DNA of 64,000 nt from Halovivax limisalsi (GTDB lineage: Archaea > Halobacteriota > Halobacteria > Halobacteriales > Natrialbaceae), in the NCBI RefSeq assembly GCF_023093535.1, contig NZ_CP095757.1, forward strand, positions 3,830,820-3,894,819, given 5' to 3'. Position 1 is the stretch's first letter, and every line of letters starts with the position of its first letter. This document shows, in pieces, positions 18,368 to 28,818 of this stretch. A program made the translations under genes and the position numbers. The notes beneath the pieces were generated by a model that saw nothing but the letters and a program-made list of their open reading frames with translations, had not been told where the DNA came from and did not search any database.

Positions 18368-19060
18368 GTGACGACAGTCGTCGTCCGGGGCCGGGCCGAG
18401 ACCGTCGACGCCGACCGCGCGACGAGTCGCGACCTCCTCGACCACGCCCGCGGGGGCGGTCGGGCGGTGCGCGTCTGGACCCCGCACCGCCAGGTGGCGT
18501 TCGGCCGTCGCGACGCCAATCGGCCGGGGTACGAGGCGGCCCGGGAGGCCGCCAGGAGCCACGGATTTCGGCCGGTCGACCGTCCCGTGGGCGGTCGGGC
18601 GGTGGCGTACGACGGCGAGACGACCCTCGCGTTCGCCCGCGCCACCCCCGTCGACGACCTCCGGACGGGCATTCGGGATCGGTACGACGACATCACCGCC
18701 GACGTCGCCGACGCGCTGGAGAACTGCGGGGTGGTCGTCGAGGCGGGCGAGCCGACCGACTCCTTCTGTCCCGGGACGCACTCGCTCCGCCTCCCCGACG
18801 GCCCCAAAGTCGCCGGGATGGCCCAGCGAGTCACCGCCGACGGCGCGCTCGTCGCGGGGATCCTCGTCGTCGCAAATCGGGACGCCCTCGCCGCCGTCCT
18901 CGACGACGTCTACGCCGCCCTCGACGTCCCGCTCGACCCGGATTCGGTCGGTGGCGTGGCCGCGTCGGCCGAGGTCGGTGCGGCCGAGCTGCGGCGAGAA
19001 CTGGAAGCGGGGCTCGTCGGTGAGGGGGAACCGGCTCGCGTCGAGCGGGCCGGCGAGTGA
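18368..19060 (+). CDS. Lipoate-protein ligase family protein
   Basis: A 230-residue protein of the biotin/lipoate ligase (BPL_LplA_LipB) superfamily, which activates or transfers lipoyl or octanoyl groups to 2-oxoacid dehydrogenase E2 or GcvH lysines. Visible motifs: RPVGGRAVAYDGETTLAF (the RRxxGG-type loop) and GPKVAGMAQR with the lysine expected in lipoate ligases. GTG 18368 is chosen because the fold begins right after it and ATG 18305 would overlap the divergent gene start; this start is uncertain. An E1 alpha/beta pair at the far end of the window is a possible distant partner system. Confidence 0.75.
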   Translation: MTTVVVRGRAETVDADRATSRDLLDHARGGGRAVRVWTPHRQVAFGRRDANRPGYEAAREAARSHGFRPVDRPVGGRAVAYDGETTLAFARATPVDDLRTGIRDRYDDITADVADALENCGVVVEAGEPTDSFCPGTHSLRLPDGPKVAGMAQRVTADGALVAGILVVANRDALAAVLDDVYAALDVPLDPDSVGGVAASAEVGAAELRRELEAGLVGEGEPARVERAGE

Positions 19061-19100
19061 GTCGTCTCCTGCCGATCGACGGTGTCCGGCGAGCCTCTGC

Positions 19101-19466
19101 TCACAGGAATTCGCGCACGTCGGAGTACCACATGTCGTGGTAGTCGAGGTGGCCGATGCGGCGGGCGATGGCGACCGCGAGGACGTGCCAGCACTCCTCG
19201 GTGGGGTCCTCGGGATCGATGTTGTACGTCGCGTCCTTGCAGGTACAGGCGCCGTCCTCGATGACGTACTCGTCGCGGTGGCCGACGACGACCGTGAAGT
19301 CGCGGTAGACCTTCACCCGGCGCTCGCCGACGGCCTCGATGGCTCGGACGCCGCGATCGCCGTGGATCCGCGAGATCCGATCGACGAGATCTGGCGTGAG
19401 TTCGCCCGCCTCCTCGAGGGCGGCCTGCCAGCGCTCGACCGGGTTCGGCTCCGACACGGCCGACAC
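19101..19466 (-). CDS. SWIM zinc-finger protein
   Basis: A 121-residue protein with a SWIM-type zinc finger CxCx(n)CxH: C74, C76, C92 and H94 (CTCKDATYN...ECWH). SWIM domains bind DNA or proteins. The remaining residues form a short helical N-terminus. It is divergently placed next to trm1, sharing a short intergenic region. A haloarchaeal conserved small protein with unknown role. Confidence 0.82.
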   Translation of the reverse strand: MSAVSEPNPVERWQAALEEAGELTPDLVDRISRIHGDRGVRAIEAVGERRVKVYRDFTVVVGHRDEYVIEDGACTCKDATYNIDPEDPTEECWHVLAVAIARRIGHLDYHDMWYSDVREFL

Positions 19467-19609
19467 TCTATGCCGACCGGTAAAATCGGTTTGGGTGCGA
19501 CGGCGGACGATCGACGGCTTCCGTCGCCGACGCCGACGATCTATCGGGTCGCCTCGGGTTCCCGACCGCGGATCACCGCCCTTTTCGTGCCCGCCGGTCG
19601 AGAGAGCGT

Positions 19610-20776
19610 ATGCGCGTCTCGGAAGGCGGCGTCGAGATCGAGGTTCCCGGCGAATCCACCGCGGGCGTGGAGGCGTCGGTGTTCTACAACCCGCGCCAGG
19701 CGCTCAATCGCGACCTCACGATCGCCGTCCTGCGGGCGTTTCGCGACGAGCGCGAACCGCGCGCCGAGACGTACCTCGACGCGATGACGGCCAGCGGAAT
19801 ACGCGGGATTCGAGCCGCGACCGACGGCTGGACGGCCTACGGCTGTGATCTCGACGAGGAAGCCGTCTCGCTCGCCCGGGAGAACGCCGCGCGAACCGAC
19901 GTCGCGTCGAGCCTCACCGTCGTCCGCGAGGACGCGAACGCGTTCATGTACGGCTGCGGGCGCGACATGGACGAGGCGCTCGACGTGATCGATCTCGACC
20001 CCTACGGGACGCCGATGCCCTACGCGGACGCGGCGTTCGCGAACGCGCGCAACCTCGTCTGCGTCACCGCGACCGACACCGCGCCGCTGTGCGGCGCACA
20101 CTTCCGGAGCGGCGTCCGCTCCTACGGCGCGATCCCGCGGAACACCGACTACCACCCGGAGATGGGCGTGCGTATCCTGCTCTCGGCGCTCGCGCGAAGC
20201 GCCGCGCGCCAGGACGTGGGCGTCACGCCCATCTTCACGCACGCGAGCAGTCACTACGTCCGCACGTACCTCGAACTCGACCACCGCGCGACGGCCGCCG
20301 ACGCCGCCCTCGAGGAACTCGGCTTTCTCCATCATTGCGAGGATTGCCTGTATCGGGAGGCCGACCGCGGCGGGGCCTCCGGGGCCGATCCCGGACTGAT
20401 CGCGGACCCGCTGGAGCGCTGCCCGAACTGCGGCGGCGATCGCGTGCTCGCGGCCGGCCCCGTCTGGCTCGGCGCCTACCGCGATCCCGCGTTCGTCGCG
20501 GCCGTGCGAGAGCGGATTCCTGACGACTTCGGGACCGCCGAGCGAGCCCGGTCGATCTGCGACACCGTCGCGGCGGAACTGGACGAGCCGACTCACTACG
20601 ACCAGCACCGCCTCTGCAAGGAGTGGTCGCTGGCCGCCAACGCGATGGACGACTTCCTCGACTCGCTCCGCGCGGCGGGCCACGCGGCCACCCCGGCCCA
20701 CTACGGCGGGACGACGTTCAAAACCGACGCCGACGTCGGCGACATTGAGGCGGTCGCCAGGGAGACGATCGGGTAG
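19610..20776 (+). CDS. trm1: tRNA (guanine-26-N2)-dimethyltransferase
   Basis: A 388-residue SAM-dependent enzyme that makes N2,N2-dimethylguanosine at tRNA position 26. The SAM-binding motif [12 protein letters not shown] is at 57-68 and the catalytic [10 protein letters not shown] at 126-135. A zinc-binding insert with HHCEDC and CPNCGG pairs lies in the C-terminal domain, as in archaeal Trm1. The length is normal and ATG 19610 gives the conserved N-terminus ([10 protein letters not shown]). Confidence 0.95.
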   Translation: MRVSEGGVEIEVPGESTAGVEASVFYNPRQALNRDLTIAVLRAFRDEREPRAETYLDAMTASGIRGIRAATDGWTAYGCDLDEEAVSLARENAARTDVASSLTVVREDANAFMYGCGRDMDEALDVIDLDPYGTPMPYADAAFANARNLVCVTATDTAPLCGAHFRSGVRSYGAIPRNTDYHPEMGVRILLSALARSAARQDVGVTPIFTHASSHYVRTYLELDHRATAADAALEELGFLHHCEDCLYREADRGGASGADPGLIADPLERCPNCGGDRVLAAGPVWLGAYRDPAFVAAVRERIPDDFGTAERARSICDTVAAELDEPTHYDQHRLCKEWSLAANAMDDFLDSLRAAGHAATPAHYGGTTFKTDADVGDIEAVARETIG

Positions 20777-20911
20777 CCCGAGTTCGAAGTGCGCCAGAAG
20801 TCGCGGTTTCGGGCAGTCCGCAAACCAGGATCGAATCGCCGCGGGCAGCCCACTTCCCGGCCGACGGGAAAGCGGAGGTGAGTTAACTGTTCCGTCGCCA
20901 AGGATCGTCCG

Positions 20912-21379
20912 ATGACGACGAGACGGAAGACGCTTCTGTCGGCGGGTGCAGCCGTGGCGCTCGCCGGCTGTACGGGCGTTTTGTTCGGCGAGGACCGTAT
21001 GGACGCCCGCGGTGACATCACCGTGGTGATCGACGGCGAGGCAGTCGACCTCACGGCGGATCGCTTCCAGTCCGAACACGCCTCGAACGACTCGGCGGCC
21101 TTCCACCTCCACGCCGGCGAGGAGGAGTGGTTCATGGAGGGCGCAGACCCGGTGACCGCCGGCGAAGCGATCGATCTCCTCCCCCACTTCGCGTTCGAAC
21201 TGGACGACGGCGACCCCGTCGTGACTGTCGACGGGACGACGTACGACGGGACGACGGCGGAGACGTCGGTCGCGGTTCTCGTCGACGGCGAATCGGTCGA
21301 CCCGATGTCGTACACCCTCCGGGACGGGGATTCGGTACGACTCGAGATCGAGACCGCCGCCGGAGACGGGTCGACGTAA
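20912..21379 (+). CDS. Putative lipoprotein, unknown function
   Basis: A 155-residue exported protein. The N-terminus TTRRKTLLSAGAAVALAGC has twin arginines, a hydrophobic core and a lipobox cysteine, so Tat export and lipid anchoring are likely. The mature part is acidic and predicted mostly beta (VVIDGEAVDL, VTVDGTTYDG repeats). No family recognised. It stands alone between trm1 and the sensor-regulator gene. Confidence 0.78.
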   Translation: MTTRRKTLLSAGAAVALAGCTGVLFGEDRMDARGDITVVIDGEAVDLTADRFQSEHASNDSAAFHLHAGEEEWFMEGADPVTAGEAIDLLPHFAFELDDGDPVVTVDGTTYDGTTAETSVAVLVDGESVDPMSYTLRDGDSVRLEIETAAGDGST

Positions 21380-21535
21380 TTCGGGCGCCGATTCAAAGCC
21401 GACCCATCATAAACCCCGTCTCTCTTGGGCATCGAACTTTTATCGATGCTGATACTACGACGCGTATCAGACCGTGATCGAGTGGCCCCCATCCCGACGT
21501 TCGGCGAGACCGTCGCGCGCCCGTGGTGAGCGACG

Positions 21536-24500
21536 GTGAACGCCTCCGAGACGTCGGCCAGCTCCGATCCGGAGGAACCGATCGCCGTGCTCCACGTCGA
21601 CGACGATCCGCAGGCGACCGACCTCGTCCGACGCCACCTCGAGCGGCTCGGGGATCGATTCGACGTCACCGAGACGAACGATCCGGAGAGGGCGCTGGCC
21701 CTGTTCGATGCGAATCGCTTCGAGTGCGTCCTGAGCGACTTCCGGATGCCGGACCTGGACGGTCTCGAACTGCTCGCGGAGATTCGGGACCGAGACGCGC
21801 ACCTCCCGTTCATCCTGATGACGGGCCGGGGGAGCGAGTCGGTCGCGAGCGAGGCGATCGCCGCGGGGGTGACCGACTACGTCACGAAGGGGCGGGCCGC
21901 GGACACCTACGAGACGCTCGCCAACCGTATCGAGAACGCCGTTGAAAGCCATCGCGTTCGCGAGGCCCTCGCGGAGAGCGAGCAGCGCTTCCGGGAGGTG
22001 GCCGAGACGATCGAGGAGGTCGTCTGGCTGGCCGACCCGACGACCGGGGAGACCCACTACGTCAACCCGGCCTACGAGGACGTCTGGGGCCGCCCCGTCG
22101 AAGACCTCGAATCCGATCGAACCGCGTTTCTCGACGGAATCCACCCGGACGATCGCGACCGCGTCCGGACGGCGCTGGAATCGATGGCGACGGGCTATCA
22201 GGAAGTCTACCGGGTCGTCCAGCCCGACGGCGAAGTTCGCTGGGTCGAGGACAGCGGCGTTCCGATTCGCGACGCGGACGGGACGGTCGACCGCATCGTC
22301 GGCGTGGCCAAGGACATCACCCGGTACAAGGAAGCCGTTCGCGAGCGCGAACTCCTGCTCGAACGGATCACGGACGGCTTCGTCTCGGTCGACGACGCGG
22401 ATCGACTGACCTACCTGAACGAGCGGGCCGCGACGTTGCTCGACGCCGACCCGGACGCGCTCGTCGGCCGGAATATCTGGGACGTGATCCCCGAGATGAC
22501 GGAGACGTCGTTCTACGAGGCCCACCGCGAGGCCGTCGAGACCGGCGACGCCCGATCCGTCGAGGCTCACGTCGAGTCGCTCGGGCGGTGGTTCCAGGCG
22601 TACATCTACCCGGCCGCGGACGGCGTCTCGACGATCGTTCGCGACGTCACGGAGCGACACGAACGCGAACGCCGCCTCGAGGCGATCTTCGAGAACACCT
22701 ACCAGTTCACGGGACTGCTCGATCTCGACGGTCGCTTCCTCGAGGTGAACGAGTCCATGTTGGACGAGGCCGATCCGGAGAGCGTCGTCGGGTCGACGAT
22801 GGACGAGGCGTTCGACGTCACGCCCGAGTCGGCCGACCGGATCGAAACCGGGATCGAACGCGCTCGAAACGGGCGCTTCTATCGGAGCGAGCTCGCGTTC
22901 ACGTCGGACGGACGGGACCGCGTCGCCGACTTCTCGATCCGACCGATCCGGACCGAGAGCGGCGCGATCGCGGAACTGCTCGTCGAAGCGCGAGACGTCA
23001 CGAAGCGAAAGCGCCGGGAGGAGCTCCGCGAGGCGCTGACGGCGATCAGCGAGGACATCCTCCGGGCGTCGACGTCGCTCGAGGTCCACGAGATCGCCGT
23101 CGCCGCCGCGACGGACGTCTTCGACCGGCCCGAGGCGCGGAGTTACGCGCTCAGACCCGACGAGAACCGGCTCGAAACGGTCGCCTCGTGGACCGAACCG
23201 GGGACGCCGCCCCGGCCAGTGCGTGACCGGTCGCTCGCGTCGATCGCCTGGCGAACGTTCGCCGAGCAGTCGGTCCGGTACGAGCCGAGCCTCGGCGACC
23301 CATCGGTTCGCGCCGACGACTCCTCCCCACGCGGTGAATCGCCCCTCGGCGACGGATCGGCCACCTCGTCCGGATCGGTCCCGGACCCGGCACTCGATTC
23401 GGAAAGCGCCGTGTTCGTCCCGCTCGGCGATCACGGCGTGCTGGTCGTCGGCGATCCGATCGAAGACGGCTTCTCGCCGATCGACGTCGACCTCCTGGAG
23501 CTCCTGGGCACGCTGATCACCGCGGCGCTCGACCGGGCGAGCGGACAGTCGGCGATCGTCGAGCGCGACCGGGCGCTCGAACGCGTCTCCGACGACGTGA
23601 GCCGGCTCGAACTGCAGACCCACCTCACGCGAGAGACGCTCCGCGCGGTCGAGCGCGCCGACACGCGCCCCGATCTGGAACGGTCGGTCTGTGAATTTCT
23701 GACGGCGCTCGACGCGTTCGAGGGGGCGTGGGTCGGGACGTACGATCCCGTCGCGGAGACGACGACGCCATCGGTCTGGCGCGGGATGCCGGATCGGTAC
23801 GTCGAGGGCGACGACGCGTCGCTCGCCGAACGCCATCGCGACCTGCTCGACCGGGCGATCGAACGCGAAAGCGCCCAGGTCGTCGACGACGTGCTCGACG
23901 CGGTCGATCGGCCGTCGGTCCGCCGAGCGGCCATGCGCTACGGCTGTCGAACCGTCGTCGCCGTGCCGTTTCGAGCCGACCCCGTCGCCGGCGGCCTGGT
24001 GTGTTTCGGCGGATCGCCGGGCGTGTTCACCGACGAGCTGGTGACGATCCTCGAGGAAGTGGGCGCGACCGTCGGCGGCGCCATCCGGTCGATCGAGCGC
24101 TCGCGCGCGCTGGCGTCGGGGACCGAACTCGCCGTCGATCTCGACCTGTCGGACCCGGACGGGTTGTACCAGAGGCTCGCGAGTGGGGTCGACGGGACCA
24201 TCGAGTTGCAGGGCGCAGCCGCGTCGGGCGGCCGACTCACGCAGTTCGTCTCGATCGAACCGGTCGACGGCAATGCGGCCGACGCGTCGGCGGCCGAATC
24301 GAGCGAGTCAGCGGCGGTCCGGTCGGCCGAGGACGGTACTGCCGCCGGCGTCGACGTCGATGCGGACGCCGCCTGGTTGGACTCGCTCGACGCGATGCCA
24401 GGCACCGCCGAGGTCCTCGCGGCGGGCGGCGGGCGGGCGCTGGTCCGCCTCGAAACGGCCGACGAAACCGTCCTCGAACCGCTTCGAGACGTCGGCGGGA

Positions 24501-24871
24501 CGATCCGGGCGCTGTCGGCCACGCCGGATCGGGTGCGGGTCCGCGTCCGCGTGCCCCACGGAACCGACGTGCGGGCGCTCGTCGAGGCCTACCGTCGCCG
24601 GTACGCGTCGGTCGACCTGCGCGCCAGGCGGGAGACCGAGTCCGACGACGACGGGCCGTCGCTGGTGGGGACCGCCGCGCTGGACCGGCTCACCGATCGC
24701 CAGCGCGAAGCGTTCCTGCTCGCGTATCACGCCGGCTACTTCGAGTCTCCCCGACAGATGACCGGCGGCGAACTCGCCGACCTGATGGACGTCTCCTCGC
24801 CGACCTTCCACGACCACCTGCGATCGGCGCAGGCGCGGCTCTTCGAAGCGGTCCTCGAACCCCCGGGCTAA
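21536..24871 (+). CDS. Receiver-PAS-GAF multi-sensor transcription regulator with bat-type HTH
   Basis: A 1111-residue hybrid regulator. Residues 15-130 are a response-regulator receiver with acidic pocket DDD, phospho-acceptor D68 (LSDFRMPD) and K118 (VTKG). Three PAS domains follow (about 140-500), then two GAF-like segments (about 510-860), a bacterio-opsin-activator region and a C-terminal HTH_10 domain (LTDRQREAFLLAYHAGYFESPR onward). It lacks histidine-kinase motifs, so it should integrate phosphorelay and ligand or redox input and act directly on DNA. The start is GTG 21536. Target genes are not evident from context; haloarchaea have many such paralogues. Confidence 0.88.
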   Translation: MNASETSASSDPEEPIAVLHVDDDPQATDLVRRHLERLGDRFDVTETNDPERALALFDANRFECVLSDFRMPDLDGLELLAEIRDRDAHLPFILMTGRGSESVASEAIAAGVTDYVTKGRAADTYETLANRIENAVESHRVREALAESEQRFREVAETIEEVVWLADPTTGETHYVNPAYEDVWGRPVEDLESDRTAFLDGIHPDDRDRVRTALESMATGYQEVYRVVQPDGEVRWVEDSGVPIRDADGTVDRIVGVAKDITRYKEAVRERELLLERITDGFVSVDDADRLTYLNERAATLLDADPDALVGRNIWDVIPEMTETSFYEAHREAVETGDARSVEAHVESLGRWFQAYIYPAADGVSTIVRDVTERHERERRLEAIFENTYQFTGLLDLDGRFLEVNESMLDEADPESVVGSTMDEAFDVTPESADRIETGIERARNGRFYRSELAFTSDGRDRVADFSIRPIRTESGAIAELLVEARDVTKRKRREELREALTAISEDILRASTSLEVHEIAVAAATDVFDRPEARSYALRPDENRLETVASWTEPGTPPRPVRDRSLASIAWRTFAEQSVRYEPSLGDPSVRADDSSPRGESPLGDGSATSSGSVPDPALDSESAVFVPLGDHGVLVVGDPIEDGFSPIDVDLLELLGTLITAALDRASGQSAIVERDRALERVSDDVSRLELQTHLTRETLRAVERADTRPDLERSVCEFLTALDAFEGAWVGTYDPVAETTTPSVWRGMPDRYVEGDDASLAERHRDLLDRAIERESAQVVDDVLDAVDRPSVRRAAMRYGCRTVVAVPFRADPVAGGLVCFGGSPGVFTDELVTILEEVGATVGGAIRSIERSRALASGTELAVDLDLSDPDGLYQRLASGVDGTIELQGAAASGGRLTQFVSIEPVDGNAADASAAESSESAAVRSAEDGTAAGVDVDADAAWLDSLDAMPGTAEVLAAGGGRALVRLETADETVLEPLRDVGGTIRALSATPDRVRVRVRVPHGTDVRALVEAYRRRYASVDLRARRETESDDDGPSLVGTAALDRLTDRQREAFLLAYHAGYFESPRQMTGGELADLMDVSSPTFHDHLRSAQARLFEAVLEPPG

Positions 24872-24949
24872 CTAGTTAGCCCCGTGCCGTAGTCCTGCCC
24901 TAGGTGCTGAGCGAGAGTCCCTACGTCGGGTCGAACGCACCTGTCATGT

Positions 24950-25108
24950 ATGAAGTCGGACGAACAGTACGAGGGTGGCCGGACGGACCGCAGCGGGGAC
25001 CACCCAGCCGAGCGAGGATCGGAAAATCGCCGCTCGGCCGCGGCTGCTCTCCCGACGAGTGCGCCCGACTCGACGAGCGCGTCGCGGATCACCCCTGGAG
25101 GTCGATGA
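24950..25108 (+). CDS. Possible small ORF upstream of membrane protein
   Basis: A 52-codon frame starting ATGAAGTCGGAC and ending in a TGA that overlaps the next gene's ATG as ATGA. The product is polar and low-complexity with no motif. The overlap is suggestive of coupling, but codon third-position use is only moderately GC-rich, so this may be chance. Confidence 0.25.
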   Translation: MKSDEQYEGGRTDRSGDHPAERGSENRRSAAAALPTSAPDSTSASRITPGGR

Positions 25109-25752
25109 CCGTGTCGACGCGAACGAATCGAGTGGACCTCGGTATCGCCGACGTATTCACGCACGATCTCTACAGCTGGATCCGATCGCGCCCGCCGCGG
25201 ACGAACGACGCGCGATTTCGTTCGGACCTGCGTCGCTACCTCCGGCGATACGTGGGAAACTGGGCGGACCAGGAGCTGAACGTCGATCACACCGGCGGCG
25301 CCCGCGGCGTCGACTACGTCGTCGGCGATGAGATCGCCATCGTGCTGATCGAGACGATCACCGAGGGGTCGAACCAGTGGCTCTACCGCGAACTGGGGAG
25401 CATCAGCCAGCAGTACGAGTACGTGGTCGTCATCGGCCACAACCTCGCCGAAGAGCACGTCGACGTCTGGCGGAGCCTCGGTCGCCGGATGGCCACCCGG
25501 TCGAACTCGACGTTTCGCTTTCTCACCGCGGAGGAGCTCTGGGACCCGGTCGAGACCGCTGACGCGCCGATCCGGACGGTCAACGGGGCCCTCGGCGTCG
25601 GGGCCGTGGTCATCACCTACCTCGCCGTCTCGATCAACGCGATTCGACACTTCGCTCCGACGGACCCGATGGCCGGCGCGTTCGTCGCGGCCGTGTTCGT
25701 TCTGCTCAGCGTCGTCCTCTGCTACACGCTGTTCTTCGTCCGGGCGCTGTAG
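25105..25752 (+). CDS. Conserved membrane protein, unknown function
   Basis: A 215-residue protein with a soluble N-terminal domain of about 150 residues and two C-terminal hydrophobic helices (around 160-180 and 190-213). The soluble part (DVFTHDLYSWIRSRPP, then VDYVVGDEIAIVLIETITEG) looks like a degenerate nuclease-like alpha/beta fold, but I cannot name a family. A Shine-Dalgarno GGAGGT at 25097-25102 immediately ahead of ATG 25105 decides this start over the longer frame. It faces the BrkB-family gene downstream. Confidence 0.75.
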   Translation: MTVSTRTNRVDLGIADVFTHDLYSWIRSRPPRTNDARFRSDLRRYLRRYVGNWADQELNVDHTGGARGVDYVVGDEIAIVLIETITEGSNQWLYRELGSISQQYEYVVVIGHNLAEEHVDVWRSLGRRMATRSNSTFRFLTAEELWDPVETADAPIRTVNGALGVGAVVITYLAVSINAIRHFAPTDPMAGAFVAAVFVLLSVVLCYTLFFVRAL

Positions 25753-25859
25753 GGGGTCGATCGTCCGGCCGCCGGACCGCGCCCGAACGCCTCGTCGCGC
25801 CGACCGGTGCGCCCGGTTCTCGCCAGCCGCAGGACGTGTCCGCCTATTAGCCGCTGGGC

Positions 25860-27269
25860 GTGGTATCCCATCGCGTGACCGATCGGGTGTCGGTGCGCTC
25901 GGTGCTTCGGGAGACCCTCTCGATCGCCCGGTCGCGACAGCTGACGTTGATCGCCGCCGGCGTCGCGTTTTACGCCTTCCTCTCGCTGGTGCCGATCGCG
26001 TTGCTGGTGATCGGGGTCGCGACGAGCCTCGGCGGGGACGAGTTCGTCAGGCAACTGTCCCTGAGCGTCTCGGACTTTCTGACGCCCGGCGCCCAGCAGT
26101 TGCTCCGGGAGGCCCTCGTCGAGGAGACGGGCCGCCGCGGGGCGACCGTCGTGGGGGCGGTCGGGATCATCTGGGGATCGAGTCGCGTGTTTCGGGGTCT
26201 CGACCGCGCGTTCGCACTCGTCTACGAAACCGGGCTGGACCGATCGTTGTTCGACTCGTTCTGGGACGCCGCCGTCGTCGCGGGCGCCATCACGACTGGG
26301 TTGGTTCTCGTGGGGGTGCTCGAAGTCGTCCTGCTCTGGACGCCGCTCCCGGTCAGCGGCTGGCTCGGCTCGGCGTTCGTCCTGCCGGCCCTCATCGTGG
26401 CGTTCCTTCCGCTCTACGTCGTGTTTCCGGACGCGGACGTCTCGGTTCGCGCGGCGCTCCCTGGGACCGTCCTGGCCGCCGTGGGCTGGTTGGTCCTGAG
26501 TCGGTCGTTCGCGATCTACGCGACCGTGGCCGCGGGCTCGGCCATCTACGGCGCGCTCGGTGGCGTCCTGCTCGTGCTCGTCTGGCTCTACCTCGGCGCG
26601 ATCGTCGTCGTCTTCGGCGCCACGCTCAACGCGGTTCTCGCCGGTGCCGAATCGGATCGGCAGCTACAAAGTCCCGGCTATCGACAGATCGACCGTGCAG
26701 CGATGACCGAGGACGCCACGGATCGCGACGACGCGACGCGGACTCCCGAATCACCGCCCGACAGCGACGCGGCCGGGCCTGCGATCGACGGCGATCGGGC
26801 CGGGCCGACCGACGGCACCGACGAGTCTCGCGCGAGGCCGTCCGAGGGCGCCGCCTCCGCTCGCGCCTCGCGCCAGTCGGACCGGACGCGCGATCGCGGC
26901 GACGATCCGGCCGTCCTCCGCGAGGAGATCGAACAGCTCCGGGCCGAACTCGCGGACCTCGAGGCCGGCGTCGACGAACGGACGGTCGAGAGGGAGGCGC
27001 TCGAAGCCGACCTCAAGCGCTACGTCCGCCGGCGGGTCCGCCGCGGTCACGCCCACGGCTGGGGTCCCTACCTCGTCTTACTGTACGGCACGGCGATGAC
27101 GATCGCCGCCTACTACTTCCTTACCTCGGGGGCGGCCATCCTCGCCATGTTCGTCATCTGGACCTCGACGCTCGGCGTCTACCTCCTGATGGTCATCTTC
27201 GGGACCGCGATTTCGGCGCTCGGCCTGCCCGGGCGCCTGCGCGATCGGATCGGCGAGTGGCGCTCCTAG
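25860..27269 (+). CDS. YihY/BrkB-family membrane protein with coiled-coil extension
   Basis: A 469-residue protein. Residues 1-270 are a YihY/BrkB (formerly RNase BN) domain with six hydrophobic segments and the family signature YAFLSLVPIALL near the N-terminus. An acidic low-complexity linker (about 275-340) and a coiled coil (about 345-395, LREEIEQLRAELADLEAG) follow, then two more membrane helices. Family members are probably transporters; the old RNase assignment is not supported. GTG 25860 is used; GTG 25875 fits the TATA-like CCTATTA near 25842 better and would shorten it by five residues. Confidence 0.83.
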   Translation: MVSHRVTDRVSVRSVLRETLSIARSRQLTLIAAGVAFYAFLSLVPIALLVIGVATSLGGDEFVRQLSLSVSDFLTPGAQQLLREALVEETGRRGATVVGAVGIIWGSSRVFRGLDRAFALVYETGLDRSLFDSFWDAAVVAGAITTGLVLVGVLEVVLLWTPLPVSGWLGSAFVLPALIVAFLPLYVVFPDADVSVRAALPGTVLAAVGWLVLSRSFAIYATVAAGSAIYGALGGVLLVLVWLYLGAIVVVFGATLNAVLAGAESDRQLQSPGYRQIDRAAMTEDATDRDDATRTPESPPDSDAAGPAIDGDRAGPTDGTDESRARPSEGAASARASRQSDRTRDRGDDPAVLREEIEQLRAELADLEAGVDERTVEREALEADLKRYVRRRVRRGHAHGWGPYLVLLYGTAMTIAAYYFLTSGAAILAMFVIWTSTLGVYLLMVIFGTAISALGLPGRLRDRIGEWRS

Positions 27270-27337
27270 CGGCGACCTGCGGTGGAGGTGCGTCTGGCCG
27301 AACACGGAACTCGCGGGCAGCGAATCGGCCGGGCGGC

Positions 27338-28693
27338 CTAGAACGTCTCGAGGTAGCGATCGAGTTCCCACTGCGAGACGTCGACGAGGTAGTCCTCGAA
27401 CTCCTGGCGCTTTGCCTCGACGAACTTCTCGCTGACGTGTTCGCCGAGCGCGCCTTTGATGACCGCGTCGTCCTCGAGCGCGTCGACCGCCTCGCCGAGG
27501 TTCGACGGAAGCGTGTCGATGCCGTACTCTTCGCGCTTTTGCTCGTCGAACTCGTAGATGTTCTCGCGAACGGGGTCGGGGGCCTCGAGGCCGCGCTCGA
27601 TGCCGTCGAGGCCGGCGTGAATCAGCGCGGCGAACGCGAGGTAGGGGTTACACGACGGGTCGGGGAAGCGGGCCTCGATGCGCGAGGCGGCGGGGACGCG
27701 CGCGGCGGGTTTGCGGATCAGCGCCGAGCGGTTGCGATCGGACCAGGCGACGTAGACCGGCGCCTCGTAGCCCGGCACCAGGCGCTTGTAGCTGTTGACC
27801 GTCGGGTTCGAGACGGCCGTGATCGCCGGCGCGTGTTCGAGGATGCCGGCGAGGAACGAGTGGGCCGTCTCGGAGAGGTCGAACTCGTCGTCGCCGTCGT
27901 GGAAGGCGTTCTCGCCGTCCTCGGTGAACAGCGAGAGGTGCGTGTGCATGCCCGAACCGTTGATCCGCGGGATCGGTTTCGGCATGAAGGTCGCGTGGAG
28001 GTCGTGCTGGGCGGCGATGGCGCGGACGACGGTGCGGAACGTGGCGACGTTGTCCGCGGTCGCGAGGGCGTCGTCGTACTCGAAGTTGATCTCGTGCTGG
28101 CCCTCCGCGACCTCGTGGTGGCTGGCCTCGATCTCGAAGCCCATGTTCTCGAGGCCGTAGATGATGTCCCGGCGGACGTCGCTCGCGAGGTCCTTCGGCG
28201 CGACGTCGAAGTAGCCGCCCGCGTCGTTCGTCTTCGTCGTCGCGCGGCCGTCCTCGTCCTCCTCGAAGAGGAAGAACTCGGGTTCGGGCGCGGCGTTGAC
28301 GGTGTAACCCAGTTCGCTCGCGCGGTCGAGCGCGCTCTTGAGGACCGTCCGCGGATCACCGGCGAAGGGCTCGCCGGTCGACGTGTCGACGACGTCGCAG
28401 ATCATGCGGGCCGCGGCGCCCTGTTCGTTCGTCCGCCACGGGAGGACGGCGAACGTCTCGGGGTCGGGGATCAGGCGCATGTCGGACTCCTGGATGCGCA
28501 CGAAGCCCTCGATCGACGAGCCGTCGAAGTAGATCCCCTCGCGGAACGCCTTCTCCGCCTGGCGGGCGGGGACCGAGACGTTCTTTACGACGCCGAGAAT
28601 GTCGGTAAACTGCAGTCGGAGGAAGTCGATTTCTTCGTCTTCGATCGTTTCGAGCACCGATTCTTCCGTCGTTGTCAGATTGCCGGTTGTCAT
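27338..28693 (-). CDS. glnA: Glutamine synthetase
   Basis: A 451-residue type I glutamine synthetase making glutamine from glutamate, ammonia and ATP. Landmarks: [10 protein letters not shown] near residue 57, the metal and glutamate site [23 protein letters not shown], and the ATP-site region [12 protein letters not shown]. The length is standard. ATG 28693 is chosen because the haloarchaeal N-terminus normally begins M-T-x-GNLT. Divergent from an Lrp-family regulator, a neighbourhood conserved in haloarchaea, where Lrp is reported to control glnA. Confidence 0.96.
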   Translation of the reverse strand: MTTGNLTTTEESVLETIEDEEIDFLRLQFTDILGVVKNVSVPARQAEKAFREGIYFDGSSIEGFVRIQESDMRLIPDPETFAVLPWRTNEQGAAARMICDVVDTSTGEPFAGDPRTVLKSALDRASELGYTVNAAPEPEFFLFEEDEDGRATTKTNDAGGYFDVAPKDLASDVRRDIIYGLENMGFEIEASHHEVAEGQHEINFEYDDALATADNVATFRTVVRAIAAQHDLHATFMPKPIPRINGSGMHTHLSLFTEDGENAFHDGDDEFDLSETAHSFLAGILEHAPAITAVSNPTVNSYKRLVPGYEAPVYVAWSDRNRSALIRKPAARVPAASRIEARFPDPSCNPYLAFAALIHAGLDGIERGLEAPDPVRENIYEFDEQKREEYGIDTLPSNLGEAVDALEDDAVIKGALGEHVSEKFVEAKRQEFEDYLVDVSQWELDRYLETF

Positions 28694-28818
28694 CCGAATC
28701 TCGTCTAACTCATCTATCTCCTTCACTAAAACCCTGCTGTTCCGCGTAATTCTCCCGATCTCGCGAGTAAACTGTTCATTCGTAAAGTTCTAATGGGTGG
28801 AGCGAGTGGGAGGAACTG
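28694..28818. promoter_or_regulatory. Divergent glnA/lrp promoter region
   Basis: A 125-bp AT-enriched spacer serving both genes. The plus-strand lrp gene has an AT-rich TATA candidate (CGTAAAGTTC, 28779-28788) and a strong Shine-Dalgarno GGGAGG (28808-28813) six bases before ATG 28819. A clear SD is less common than leaderless starts in this window. An Lrp operator is expected here but I cannot define one by eye. Confidence 0.6.

Noticed and set aside
19541..21187. 548-codon antisense frame over trm1
   Set aside because: Shadow of trm1, whose catalytic motifs are plain on the plus strand.
21467..23836. 789-codon antisense frame over the multi-sensor regulator
   Set aside because: Arg/Val/Asp-rich mirror of the sense codons with no motif; the sense frame has clear receiver, PAS and HTH domains.
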